Shown piece after piece: positions 11,320-22,191 of a stretch of DNA of 64,000 nt (within the stretch, counting starts at the first letter, position 1; the number at the start of each line of letters is the position of its first letter). Origin of the DNA: Exophiala sp. HKRS030 (lineage: Eukaryota; Ascomycota; Eurotiomycetes; Chaetothyriales; Herpotrichiellaceae); NCBI GenBank assembly GCA_023897205.1, contig JAHWDD010000033.1, positions 372,001-436,000 on the forward strand. The letters run 5' to 3'. The notes beneath the pieces were generated by a model. The model had not been told where the DNA came from and ran no database searches. It saw nothing but the letters and a program-made list of their open reading frames with translations. The position numbers and the translations under genes were made by a program.

Positions 11320-12594
11320 TTAAGCCCGGACACTGCTACTTCCAGCACCCCATCTAAGTCTTCGCAAACCGCTGCCTGTGGAGCGCAAAGTTTCTTGTCC
11401 ACACGTACCTGCCCCACCAATGGCACCAGCGGTTCCAGAAGATCCTCCAGAAGTAAAACCTATCTCACCTTCGATTCTGCCGACCTCACGACCCCAGGCA
11501 TATCCTGCACTGAAGCTGATTGCTGAAAACACCAGGACAACCCCAGCCGAGATCATCCACGATGCAAGAGTTGGGCTGATCAGTTCATCTTGAGTAATGC
11601 CCGCGGCGCGGTTGGCAGCAGCACGAGTTTTCTTCGCCTGTCGGTCTTTGCTCGACTCTCGAGACTTTCTTTTGGCTTGCTTGGGTGCTGGCGAATTCCT
11701 TCGCACGGAATTCCGTTGAGGTGGTGCATCCAGCTCGGACTCTGGTACCAGTCGGAGAATGGAGGGCTGGGTTGGGACGACTCGGGTTGAATGAGAGGGT
11801 TGCTGAGAGCGGATCTCTTGTGATGCTTTGGGACGAACTGCCGCTGCGCAGGAAAGAAGTGTTGTCAGGGACGCGCGAAGAGCAGCATCATGATCAGGTT
11901 GATATGGAGATGTTTCAGTGCGACTTCTTGCCTGGCTCTGGCGTTGGTAACTTCGTTGAGTGAGGGTTCGATCTGAAGGACGGTTGTGCTCTCGGACGCG
12001 GGCCGACGATGATACTGGGGGAAAATAGGAGTCTTGCGAGGGATGAGTATGTGTCGAAGAAGGTGGCTGTGAGAAGGCGTGAATCTGAGGAGTAAAGACA
12101 GGTCCCAAACTACCCACGCCTAAGGCAGTTGATGTATCGTCATCGTCCGCAACGTCGTCATCATGGGCAAGATCTTCATTGGAACTGCTCAGAAGACGGT
12201 CGCTTTCGCTTTCACTATCTTCATATTCGTCTTGACTACTTCCTGCCGCACTGATAGCTCTGGGCTCGTGGGGAACAGAATGGGCCGACGATCGGAATTG
12301 GCGGGATAGGCGTTCATTATCAGAGCGGATATTAAGTCCGGTCGTGACGATCTCGTTTGAGGTTGATGACAAGGATGATGAGGAAGGGAGGGAAGATATC
12401 TCAATCCAGGAATCTGAACAAGTCAGCAAGGGAACGTAGGTAGTATTGACTTTTGATGGACTACCCTCTGATCGGATACCACGAATACTTGCAGACGCCG
12501 ATGGTGCGGACACTGAGGTGGTAGGGTCCGAGGATGTCACCGCCTCACGCTGGCTGCGTTGCAAGCCAAAGGGCTCTATTGTGTGCGGTCGCAT
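11320..12594 (-). CDS. Conserved fungal single-pass membrane protein, unknown function
   Basis: No function recognised. 424 codons are open without a break, but a 51-nt intron (12464 to 12414; GT donor, GCTGAC branch, TTCAG acceptor) most likely splits the frame. Removing it keeps the frame and joins RGIRSE to DSWIEISSLPSSSSLSS, a block I recall from fungal hypothetical proteins; the product is then about 407 residues. The protein is mostly disordered: Ser-rich N-terminus, an acidic stretch (EYEDSESESDRLL, HDDDVADDDD), then a basic patch (KQAKRKSRESSKDRQAKKTR) just before one membrane segment (SWMISAGVVLVFSAISFSAGYAWG) and a Gly/Ser/Thr tail. The basic patch before the helix suggests that the large N-terminal part is cytosolic. 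The ATG at 12594 is the first in frame. Confidence 0.65.
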   Translation of the reverse strand: MRPHTIEPFGLQRSQREAVTSSDPTTSVSAPSASASIRGIRSEGSPSKVNTTYVPLLTCSDSWIEISSLPSSSSLSSTSNEIVTTGLNIRSDNERLSRQFRSSAHSVPHEPRAISAAGSSQDEYEDSESESDRLLSSSNEDLAHDDDVADDDDTSTALGVGSLGPVFTPQIHAFSQPPSSTHTHPSQDSYFPPVSSSARVREHNRPSDRTLTQRSYQRQSQARSRTETSPYQPDHDAALRASLTTLLSCAAAVRPKASQEIRSQQPSHSTRVVPTQPSILRLVPESELDAPPQRNSVRRNSPAPKQAKRKSRESSKDRQAKKTRAAANRAAGITQDELISPTLASWMISAGVVLVFSAISFSAGYAWGREVGRIEGEIGFTSGGSSGTAGAIGGAGTCGQETLRSTGSGLRRLRWGAGSSSVRA

Positions 12595-14219
12595 AGTGGA
12601 AGATATTGTGTGTATGTCGCGCTGGTAAGATGAGCCTTGTTGCGAAGGTGAACTAGAATGAGTCCCTATTCAAAAGGCTTTGTCCTGGTGGAAATGTTGC
12701 TGGTCGTCCCCAGTGCGATGGTGGGGTTGTGACGATACGGCTTTGATTATGATGGAGAGCTTGATGAACAGAGATCTGGAATAAGTGTCTGATGGAAGAC
12801 GCAAGCAGAATGGAAAGGCTTTGGAATTGAAAGTATCAAAGGCGAGAATGGACAGTCTCACCGCTGACCACGATGGTGAATCTGTGATGGCGGTGATGGT
12901 TGTCAGTCCAAGGGATCTTGGTGGGGGAGGTAGTTGCAGTTGGGTGGGATTGGTGACTAAGGAGGATGGGAGATGGAGCCCAAGACGTGCTTGTTGGCTT
13001 GATGGCTTGACGGCTTGATTGACACCAAAGTGGAAACGGAGATTACGCCAACTTCCAAGTTGGAACCACAAGAAACCACCAGTTGTTGGTCAAGATGGAT
13101 ATGGAGGAGAGGATGTCGAGATTAGTTAGCGGCCTGCGCGTAAATAGCTGAAAGGGATGCTGAGCGGCTGACTCCTGGAGTCCTACTGTAGGTTACTAGT
13201 TAGTTAGGGACCGAGGACTTGATTGCAGGGACCCCTGGACGTCCCACTTGGATCTCTTTAGGCCCGGAATGGGGACTTGGGTTCCTTGTAACAGCCAAAC
13301 TCCGGCTGCCTCCAGGCCCTAGGAGTGCCTGGGACTGCCTAAGGCTCGCTGCCAAGTCAGATAAGCAGATCGTCGACTCGAGTACCCAAGTAATCAGCCT
13401 GATAGGATTGAAAGTAAAAGAAGAAGGAGGAGGGACAATGATAGTAGCAAGAACAAGTGTCTGACTAGAACTTGGTATAATATGTCAAGGATTAGAGGTC
13501 TTGTGAGGCTGGTTATATCCAGGCTGCCGGTGGACAGAGCAGGTTTCTCAACTCGTGATGCGAGACCGAGTTGGATGGGCGGGATGCGCAGTGTCGACAA
13601 CTCTATCACGCCTATCAGTTCACACACACACTACACACTGATAGTTGACATGCCACGCTGCATTTGTCCACTGCCCCAACTTGCTGCGTCACGCGGCTTG
13701 CCTGAAGATTGACCAATGCACATTCCTAGGTCCGTGTGTCAGAATCATGGGCTGCGACGCCCAATCACGACAGCGAGTGATGAAAACGGGTGGGAGGCGG
13801 TGTCCAGGCGCCGATCTCGCTGTTCGCTTTTGACCCGTCATGCACCAGAACTCCCAATGCCGCCAATTGACCAAGTCATGCGTCTTCCTATTTTCGTCGC
13901 GGGGTTTCAATCTATCACAGGCAGAAAACGGTGCATGATTGGTTTAGACTTCTCAGTAAACAAAAGTGTAAAGAAAGCTGTAAAGAAAACTCCGGTTCCA
14001 TTGTTCTATCGAGAAATGATTAAAGGAAAAGAGTCATTAGAGTAGACACAACTTTTGGATCCGTCAACGCCTGTATTCGATACATGTCCGAACTCACAGT
14101 CTTTGACCCTGCAGACCGGGATCGCGCTCGGTCGTGGCTCAACATGGATCTGTCGGTGAAACCAGTGGAGATAGAAATCAGCAGTGAAGAGCAATACGCA
14201 GCAAGCTCATGTGGCCAAT
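12595..14219. other. Intergenic, upstream of membrane protein and 3' of Nsr1
   Basis: 1.6 kb. It holds the promoter and 5' UTR of the membrane protein and the 3' end of the nucleolin-like gene. Short open frames on both strands (for example 12670-13071 minus and 13716-14045 plus) lack domains. GA-rich tracts occur near 13412-13436. Confidence 0.35.
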
Positions 14220-15769
14220 CTAGAAGGTGGTCTTTTTTCCACTGAAATCACCAAACCCTCCACGGTTGGTGCTTCCACCTCGACCACCACGTCCGCCACG
14301 ATCACCAAACCCACGGCCACCACCACGACCTCCAAAGCCACGACCACCGCCACGACCTCCACGATCCCCGAATCCACGTCCACCGCCTCGTCCGCCAAAG
14401 CCACCGCGTCCGCGGGCCGGAGAATCTCCATTGTTTGGTCGGGGTTGGCTGTAGTCCAGACGGACGGGTCGGCGTGCAATGTAACCACCTTGTAGGGCTT
14501 CGAGCGCACTAGTGGCTTCCTCGACGGAAGAGAATGTGACGTAACCAAAACCCTTTGGTTGACCACTTTCACGATCAGTCGGGATTCGGACACTCAAGAT
14601 AGTTCCATGAGGGCTGAATGCGGCCGAGAGGTCCTCGTTGGTGCATTCGAAAGCCATGTTGCCAACGAAGAGTGTGTCGGTGGGTTCACCAGTCTGGTCA
14701 CCGTATGACTTTCGACGATCCTGGGTTTTCTCTCCAGCATTCTGCTTGGCATTGGCAAAGTCGATATTCATGGTGCGACCGTCGACCTCAGCACCCTGCT
14801 TAGCAGCATGGGCTTTGGCGGCGTCGGCGGCATTGGCGAACTCAACGTAACCGTAGCTAAAATTACATCAGTACATCCAACCGATGACATAAGAATATCA
14901 ATAACTTACCCCTTGGAGCGGCCAGTAGCACGATCAGTGATCAAACGGACACCTGTGAGCTCGCCATATTCCTCAAATTCTTGACGGAGCCAATCTTCGT
15001 CGACATTCCATGAAAGATTGCCTACGAAAAGGTTGCCACCATTAGCCGACTCTTCAACTTTGGTCTTCTTGGCAGCGGGAGCTTCCTCGTCTTGTGCCTT
15101 GCGCTTGGTTGCAGGGGTTGCGGTTTCCTTTTCGGCTTCGTTTTCGCTGTCGCTGTCGCTGTCGCTGGAAGCTTCGTCGTCCTCGTCATCCTCGCTGTCA
15201 TCATCAGACTCAGCATCAGACTCAGCAGCCTTAGTACCATTGGTTTTGGGAGCAGCGGCCTCTTCCTCATCGCTCTCGGACTCGTCGGAACTATCGTCGT
15301 CGGAATCGCTCTCGGCGATAGGCTTGACCTTCTCGGTGGTCACCTTGGGTGCTTCCTCTTCATCGGAATCGGAATCAGAGTCAGATGCGGAGTCAGACTC
15401 GGACTCATCGCTTGACTCGGCTGCGGCAGCGACTTTCTTTCCATTAGTCGCGGGGATCGGAGCCTTGGCCTTAGCTTTGACTTCGACCTCGCTGTCGCTG
15501 TCGCTCTCACTTTCACTCTCGTCAGAGGAGACATCAGAGTCGTCCTCTTCCTCCTCGGAGCTGGATTCTGGTGTAGGCTCCTTGACAGGAACTTTCTTGT
15601 TCTTCTTATCCTTGCCCTCTTTGGAGGCTACCTGCTTTGCGACATCCTTGCTCTTTGCCTTGTCGGATTGAGCAGGTTTGGTGACAGCAGCACCCTTGAC
15701 CTTGGTCAGGATGTCGGACTTGGAGGCTTTAGCCGCCTTGGGAGCGGACTTTGACGTAGTTTTAGACAT
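14220..15769 (-). CDS. nsr1: Nucleolin-like protein Nsr1/Gar2
   Basis: Nucleolar protein for pre-rRNA processing and 40S assembly. Two exons, 15769-14910 and 14856-14220 (53-nt intron), 498 residues. Order of parts: a Lys/Ala-rich N-terminus; alternating acidic-serine blocks at about 65-215, likely casein-kinase-2 targets; a basic linker (ATKRKAQDEEAPAAKKTK); RRM1 from about 246 (NLFVGNLSW), with the intron just before its RNP1 (YGYVEF); RRM2 from about 352 (TLFVGNMAF ... GFGYVTF); and an RGG/GGRG-rich tail from about 430 ending KKTTF. This order is diagnostic for Nsr1/gar2/nucleolin. It is divergent from ALG6 with 869 bp between. The antisense strand of the acidic region gives long Ser/Leu/Ala open frames that are artefacts. 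Confidence 0.95.
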
Positions 15770-16638
15770 GTTAAATGCGCTCGTCTAGACGTAAGGTCAG
15801 CATGAACATGAGAAGATGGAGTGAGGATGGAGTGAACTACTGATACTCTTGTGAAAGATCTTGTCAAATGAAATTTCCCTCGGAACCTCTTTTGGCAACA
15901 GTGTACTTATGTGCGGCAAACCCTCAAACCCACAAAGTGAATTAGAGCCCTCGACCACAGAGTCAAATGCTTAAAGCAGATGACGAGAAGAAATTGATAC
16001 CGAAGTAACAAATTCTGTCAAGTTCGCAAAATGCCCTCAGGATGATTCGCAACGGACCGATCAAGTAACAGGACGAGACAAGCAAGACCTTCAATGATAT
16101 TATGATATGCCCTCAGTGTCAAACCCACAGAGCCCTCGATAGACGTCAATAGAAGCCCTCGATATTTATGCCCACAATGGTAAATGATTGCAAAGAGTAG
16201 AGTAATAAGAAGATGGCGACTTTAGGGAAGGGAAAAGGTAGAAAAGACTATGTGAAGTCAGTAGGCGGCAGAATGTCCACCGCCAGAAAATTTCACGGCG
16301 CTAAGATATGATAAGGAACTTTTCTCGGTCATCGTCGTAAATCTGGGTGGCAGGGACCCTGCCAAGCTAATCCCCAAGTGGTGCATAGTCACGTGAAAGA
16401 GCTAGTGCACTAGTGTACTCATCTGACTGATATCATTGGCGGGTGTACAATTCCCACTTCCTCTAGCCTGTGGAGTAGCTACTACGGAGTACAGTGTTGA
16501 TGACGGCCACGACAGCTTCCCTTCTGTGCCTTCTCTTGTCGGTTGCCTTGACCCCAATTTTCCACATCATTGTTGACCTCTGCACTCGGATATGACACAG
16601 TGACTATACCAGGTATATTCAACCCATTACCTCCAGCA
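15770..16638. promoter_or_regulatory. Divergent promoter region, nsr1 / alg6, with five GCCCTC repeats
   Basis: 869 bp between divergent start codons. The hexamer GCCCTC occurs at 15947, 16033, 16109, 16132 and 16155, all in one orientation within 214 bp, 178-391 bp upstream of the nsr1 ATG; three continue as GCCCTCGA and two as GCCCTCAG. CCCACA/AACCC words accompany them. TACGGAGTA is at 16483-16491. A ribosome-biogenesis control role is only an inference. Confidence 0.5.
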
Positions 16639-18533
16639 ATGTCGAGCCCGAGTAGTCACAGGCCTCGCAAGAAGCGGAAACCAGGTTCGACACTTGTCAG
16701 GAGTGCCACCATCACAGACATCGTCAAAATTGACCTTCAAGACAACTCCGTTTCGCCAGAATTTCCATTGGTTGCGTTTCTGTGGCCAGCACGAGGAACA
16801 ACTTCTCAATGGGTCCTAATCCCACTAATTCTCCTGATTGTCGGAGTCTTCAGATGGAGTATCAGTCTTTGGGGGTATTCGGGATTGGGCAAGCCCCCAT
16901 GCATGGAGATTTCGAAGCACAAAGACACTGGATGGAAATTACCACCAATCTACCCGTATCTCAGTGGTATTTCTATGATCTTCAATACTGGGGTCTTGAC
17001 TATCCGCCCTTGACTGCTTATCACAGTTGGCTATGTGGAAAATTGTGAGTCAACGTCCTTTCCAAGCAGAGCATGACTGATCTGGTGGACAGAGGTGCTA
17101 TCTTCAGCAACACATGGTTTGCTCTTGGCACATCGCGCGGTATGGAGGAGCAGAATCTGAAAGTCTTCATGCGAGCCACTGTGATACTGTCAGAGTATCT
17201 GACTTATGTTCCTGCCCTCATCATCTTCCTACGTCGCTATAGCAGAGCCGAGTCGGCCGGAATTACAAGTTCTTCAATTGCTCTTGTCGCCATTCTGATG
17301 CAACCGGCAACACTCCTTATTGACCATGGACACTTCCAATATAACACAGTTATGCTCGGATTTGTTGTCGCGACTTTATCCAGCATCTATGGTGGAAGGT
17401 CACTTTGGGCATGCATATTTTTCGTGGCAGCCCTCGGCTTCAAGCAGATGGCTTTATATTACTCGCCGATCATTTTTGCCTACCTGCTTGGGTCTTGTAC
17501 CACTCCCAAGTTACGTCCTGGGAGATTGATCTCAATTGCCTTGGTCACGATTATCTCACTTTCTGTCTTGTTTACACCTCTAATATTGGGTGCACTGTAC
17601 GATCAACACCAGAGAATCTCTCTACCGATCCAGCCGACTCCACCTCTGCTGGCCACTAGCGGAATTAAATTTGATCCCAAATCACCATCAGGCATTGCCC
17701 TCGTTCAGGTGTCTCAGGTCATCTACAGAATGTTCCCGTTCGCAAGGGGTCTATTTGAAGACAAAGTGGCCAATTTCTGGTGCTTCACCAATACATTCTA
17801 CAAACTACACAAACTACAAGGAATCATCGAGTTACCACGTCTGGCAACCTTCTTCACCTTGATGTCAATTCTTGGGCCAATGCTGGTGATTGGGGCAGTT
17901 CCAAGAAAGTCATTGCTTCCCTACGCTCTCGCAACTTCGGCCTGGGGCTTCTTTCTCTTCTCGTTTCAAGTGCACGAAAAGTCCGTGCTACTGCCTCTTC
18001 TGCCGATGACTTTGTTATTAGGAAGCAAGAAAGGACTCAGCAAAGAATATCGTGCTTGGGTTGGGTGGGCCAACCTGATGGGAGTGTGGACAATGTATCC
18101 ACTTCTCAAGCGCGATCAATTACAGGTACCTTATGTCGTTGTGACATTGCTTTGGGCTTACCTCCTCGGCCTTCCACCCACCAGTGCACGCGCCTACTAT
18201 GATCCTGACCACGAGAATATAACTGGCCGCGCACTCTTACCCGATGAGTTGCGTACGCCGACTAAGATCTTACACTTTCAGACTTACATAGTCATGGCAT
18301 TCTGGCACCTTCTTGCAGCATTTGCCACACCACCAGAAGACAAGCCTGATCTATGGGTGGTGATCAATGCTTGTATCGGTGCATGCGCGTTTGGTGTGTG
18401 TTACTTGTGGTGTTTCTGGAAGTTGATCAGTGAGAGTGGTCTGGTAGATTTCTATTTTGCCCACCAGGAGGATGTGGAGACTAGTCATCAGCAAAGGGAA
18501 AGGTCGAACACGCCGAGGGCCAAAGGAGATTGA
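16639..18533 (+). CDS. alg6: Dolichyl-P-Glc:Man9GlcNAc2-PP-dolichol alpha-1,3-glucosyltransferase ALG6, one apparent frame shift
   Basis: ER-membrane enzyme that adds the first glucose to the lipid-linked oligosaccharide for N-glycosylation (ALG6/ALG8 family, PF03155). Exons 16639-17044 and 17093-18533, 48-nt intron. After a short basic cytosolic N-terminus (PRKKRKPG) the first membrane segment is followed by the lumenal signature [34 protein letters not shown] and HGHFQYN, then about ten further hydrophobic segments. The frame breaks in the C run at 16894-16898: one more C would join [12 protein letters not shown] to [11 protein letters not shown] as the family requires, giving 615 residues, the normal length. 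Because the rest is well conserved, I read this as an assembly error rather than gene death. The ATG at 16639 is the only in-frame one. Confidence 0.9.
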
Positions 18534-18918
18534 TAGGCTGGTACAGACGTGGTCATGGCGTGAAAAATGACACTCTCACAGTCGTGCAATCCTTTGGTGA
18601 CCGGCTAAGAGATGTCCAAATACTTGCTTCACGCGCGAACGGAGATTGTCATACTAGGTGAGGCCTGGACCATACAGAATTTGTATTCATTCGGACGAGT
18701 CTGTGGGCACTCAGTTCGAATTCATGCAGTATGCAAAGCGTCTTAGAGAAAAGCCATCCGTTCTTCAGCATCGTCGCAGCATTGTATATTTCAATGGTAA
18801 CAAACATAAATCTTGTACATAAAATCATTTCCGTCGTCAGATCAATGTCTAGCGCGAATCCCGACAACGCCAATCGTATCCGCACGAAACCATTTGAATA
18901 TCCCTGAAGCAAAATCCT
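18534..18918. other. Convergent intergenic region, alg6 / fasciclin gene
   Basis: 385 bp between converging stop codons, expected to be 3' UTR and terminators of both genes. Nothing else seen. Confidence 0.4.
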
Positions 18919-19625
18919 TTATTCATAGTTGACGACTCCCTTCACAGCCCAGATCTCTCCATTCCCAACGACACCTACGACTTCATCCACCACCAATCCA
19001 CCAGGCCAAATAACTCTCTTCCCATCCTCATCAGTTTCCCACCACAACTCCTGCCCTCCTAGGGTCTTGACCTTGCCCTCCTTCCCTCCCACCCACGGAC
19101 TCACGGGACGACGTGCTCCTCGACAAATCTCTGTAAATTCCCCGCAGCTTTGTCCTCATTACTCTCGGCGCGCACACTCGAGGAATCATCCGGTCGGTCT
19201 TCCCACGGCTTGCGAGGAAGAGCCTGCATCGCGGAATTCAGAGGCGCAAGAAGCGTCGTGTTTTCCGCAGTGTTTGTCGATTCGAGACGACCTGTGACCG
19301 ACGAGATGTCGCGGGTCAACGAGGCGAAGATGTTGATCTTGCGGGTCTGTGGTAGGATGTCGGAGATGGAAAGTTGGGTGTCTGGGCCTGAGCCGCCGGT
19401 CCCACCGGTCGACGGTGGGACCTTGTTGTCGGCGTCCGGTGCGCCTTGCACTGGTCCGGGGTTCATAGGTGATTGATGCGAGTTTTGGCTGAGGCGGTCG
19501 CCGTAGGTAAATGTGTGGAGTTGAGGTTGGTTGTTAAAGGTCTCGCGCAGGACGTCTAGCGGGTAAAAGGCCGCAGCGATCGATAGAGATGAGAAAAGTG
19601 AAGTTAGAAGGATTGTTCGGCGCAT
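18919..19625 (-). CDS. Secreted or vacuolar fasciclin (FAS1) domain protein, one apparent frame shift
   Basis: Small FAS1-domain protein, probably entering the secretory pathway: residues 1-19 (MRRTILLTSLFSSLSIAAA) are a clear signal peptide. A low-complexity Pro/Gly/Ser linker follows, then the FAS1 core: SISDILPQTRKINIFASLTRDI, NTTLLAPLNSAMQALPRKPW, and the C-terminal part GGLVVDEVVGVVGNGEIWAVKGV. The frame breaks between EEHVVP and SPWVGGKEG at the GGG run (plus strand 19105-19107); one extra base restores it, for about 235 residues. This single FAS1 type with a bound interdomain Trp-rich insert (ELWWETDEDGK) is common in Eurotiales. No GPI signal is evident. Function (cell-surface adhesion or vacuolar) is inferred from the family only. 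Confidence 0.78.
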
Positions 19626-20134
19626 GGTTTAAGTTTGCCGTTGTATTTTTCTGTTGAGAAAGGGTTCTGGTGTCAAAGTCGTTGGTTCGGAGTGGGATGA
19701 GGATGGATAGAGGGAACATGGAGATGGAAATGACGTCGATTGTCAGAAGTTGTCATTTGATAATATTTACTTCAATTCTGCCATTCGTCACTTTTAGAGG
19801 CTTGCGGTGGTTGACTTCTTTATGTCTGACAAAATATTTAGCTTCTACTCTAAGGTTAGGAATCTTTTTAATCACTCACTCCCTCATTTCATCACCCACG
19901 ATTTTAGAACTCCCAGTCCATTTGTCTGCTTCTCTACAACGTTGGAAACCTTTGCCAACAGTTACAGTCGCTCAACCGGCATTACTCACCTCATTTTCAT
20001 CTTACTTATGACATGAAGTCCATGGCCTGTTGTTGGTGTCCATCATTGACTCTGGCAGGGCCGTAGCTTTCTTCCAAGCATGAGACAATCTTTTTACGAT
20101 CGGCCTTCAATCTTCAGGAAGCAGATATCTTGGT
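19626..20134. promoter_or_regulatory. Upstream region of the fasciclin gene
   Basis: 509 bp between the fasciclin start and the acyl-CoA dehydrogenase stop, both on the minus strand. It contains the promoter of the former and the 3' UTR of the latter. AT-rich in the middle (19740-19900); nothing else seen. Confidence 0.4.
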
Positions 20135-21598
20135 CTACAACTTCGATGTCTGTGACTTCGCCTTTTCAGCCGCAATAGCTTGTTTCATCGCCAGGTCCGT
20201 CAAGATCTCATCACTGCCACCGCCCACCACCATGACTCTGACATCTCTGGATATCTGTTCCACGCGACCACCTCGACCACCCCTGGAGTACCCGACTCCA
20301 CCCAATATCTGTTGAGCCTCACGTACGCAGAATTCGAGCATTCGAGCTGCATGTACTTTAATCCTGGCAAAGTCTCCTCCCATAGTTCCGTCCATTGCTC
20401 CAGGTGTAGTCGATGCATGGTATAGCAAAGACTCAATCTGGGCCTGCACCACTTCGGTCAACATGGACATATTCGACAACTTTGATCGAATCACTTGATT
20501 TGAGAGCAAAGCCCGTCCAAATGTGATGCGTGTTTTTGCGTACTGATATGCATCATGAATACAGATCCGACTTAATCGGAGGCACTGCGCGGCGATGATG
20601 AATCTCTCATGGTTGAAATCTGGCACCGCAAGTCAGCATGTCTAGCAAAGCGTATATCCGCTGGATGGAACCACTCACTTGACATGACCATTTTGAATCC
20701 CTTGCCGAGACCAGCCTCACCACCAAGTAAGTTGTCGAAAGGAACTTTGACATCATCGAACTCTATGAAAGTACTTCCGCTGGCGGAAACCCCCGAGTTG
20801 TGCAATCGTCTGCATGTGACACCGGGAGCATCAAGCGGAATAATCAGCGCAGAGAGGCCAGCCGCTCCAGAAGCTTCTGATCCTGTTCTAACAGCTGCAA
20901 CCACAAAATTGCTCCAAAGCGCGTTGGTGATCCATTTCTTACTTCCATTAACGACGAGGAACTTTTTGTCCTCGGTGATGGTTGCAGTGGTTTTCAAATT
21001 GGCAACATCACTTCCGGCTATTTGCAGCCTTTGATTAGTATTTACACTATTTGACGATCGAACGACAGAGGATGGAGGCCGAATCTTCCTTACCATCAGG
21101 CTCTGTAATTCCCAGGCAGCCTCTAAGCTGACCCCTCAAAGCTCCTGGCAAATATCTCTCTTTCTGTTCCCTGGTCCCGAAGTTGATAATGGGCGGTACC
21201 CCAATCGAATTACCACCAATGACACTCCACAAGACACCAATATATCCGACTCTGGATAATTCGTCAATGACGATGAAGTCGTGGAAGAAATCCCATTCTG
21301 AAGGTGATATCCCTGCCGGTAATTGCTGTGCATCACGAACACCAGGAATTGCCGCTAGATGATCCACGGACATAGGAAAGATTGACGCCGCTACGAAACC
21401 AAACTTTGCATGTCGCTCGAAAACTTCAGGAGGGACTTTGCCTGCAGCTTCCCATTCTTCGGCATCTGGGATCAAGTATGTGTCGACATACTCACGTACG
21501 TACGCCCTCAGCTTGCGGTGGGAGTCTTTGTAGTACGGAGATGAGTGAGAATTGTACCAAGATGGTTCTGCGTAGGGAACGGTAGAGCCGAACGTCAT
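20135..21598 (-). CDS. Peroxisomal acyl-CoA dehydrogenase (C-terminal SKL)
   Basis: FAD acyl-CoA dehydrogenase, which makes the alpha,beta double bond in the first step of beta-oxidation. Exons 21598-21094, 21017-20679 and 20619-20135 (introns 76 and 59 nt), 442 residues. Family signature 1 spans the first intron (GITEPDAGSDVANLKTTA), followed by GSKKWITNALWSNFVVAAVRT and MVMSNFNHERFIIAAQ across intron 2. The C-terminal helical part has ARMLEFCVREAQQILGGVGYSRGG and the GGGSDEILTDLAMKQ motif near the active site. The protein ends in KSQTSKL, a perfect PTS1, and has no mitochondrial presequence, so it should be peroxisomal. It is divergent from an acyl/aryl-CoA ligase, the enzyme that would supply its substrate. 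Chain-length or aromatic side-chain specificity cannot be told. Confidence 0.93.
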
Positions 21599-22191
21599 TT
21601 GTGAAAGGATCTATTCGCTTTTATTCTTTTCAAGAACTCTTAACCTATAGTTGATGCCCAGCCAGTTGCCTGGAGAAATCCGAATTCGCAAAACGTTATG
21701 CTGCTAGCGTTATACCTATAAATGTTGGTAAGTCAATTCATCTCCATGGCATAAAATTGACTATGGATATTGTCTTTCTGTTTCGAAGCGGCCAAACGCG
21801 ACCTGCTCCGACCAATGACTTTCTGACTCGTTCACCGAGGTTGTAGGTTCGAAAATGCGGAGAGATTGAAGCATTCCCTGAATTGGGGTTGGCCCACAAC
21901 ACGCAACCTGACCCGATCAAGACGTTTGGCATTACTCCAACCAAACAGAGGCGTTGGTCTGAATGGATCGCCTCGGGGTAGATCTTGGTGCTGATCAGAC
22001 ACGCGGAAATATGGAGCTAGGCAGACTGCTAAACGTCTCAATGCTGCTATATGAAGTTCGGTCTCAGCTACGACACCGCCAGTACGGGGGTATCAAGTCT
22101 GGCATATCAGCCGACATTCATCGCTTCAGTTCGTGTCTGTTGTTTTCACACCCAGTGTTCCAAATAAGTGATACACAGCCTCGTGAACACC
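21599..22191. promoter_or_regulatory. Divergent promoter region with two CCTCGG cores
   Basis: 593 bp between the acyl-CoA dehydrogenase and acyl-CoA ligase start codons. CCGAGG at 21835-21840 and CCTCGG at 21971-21976 match the core site of the Aspergillus FarA/FarB fatty-acid-response regulators. By chance about 0.3 such hexamers are expected in this length. Confidence 0.5.

Noticed and set aside
15018..15671. 217-codon plus-strand Ser/Leu/Ala-rich frame
   Set aside because: Exact antisense of the acidic Ser/Asp/Glu region of nsr1; low-complexity codons produce long antisense frames.
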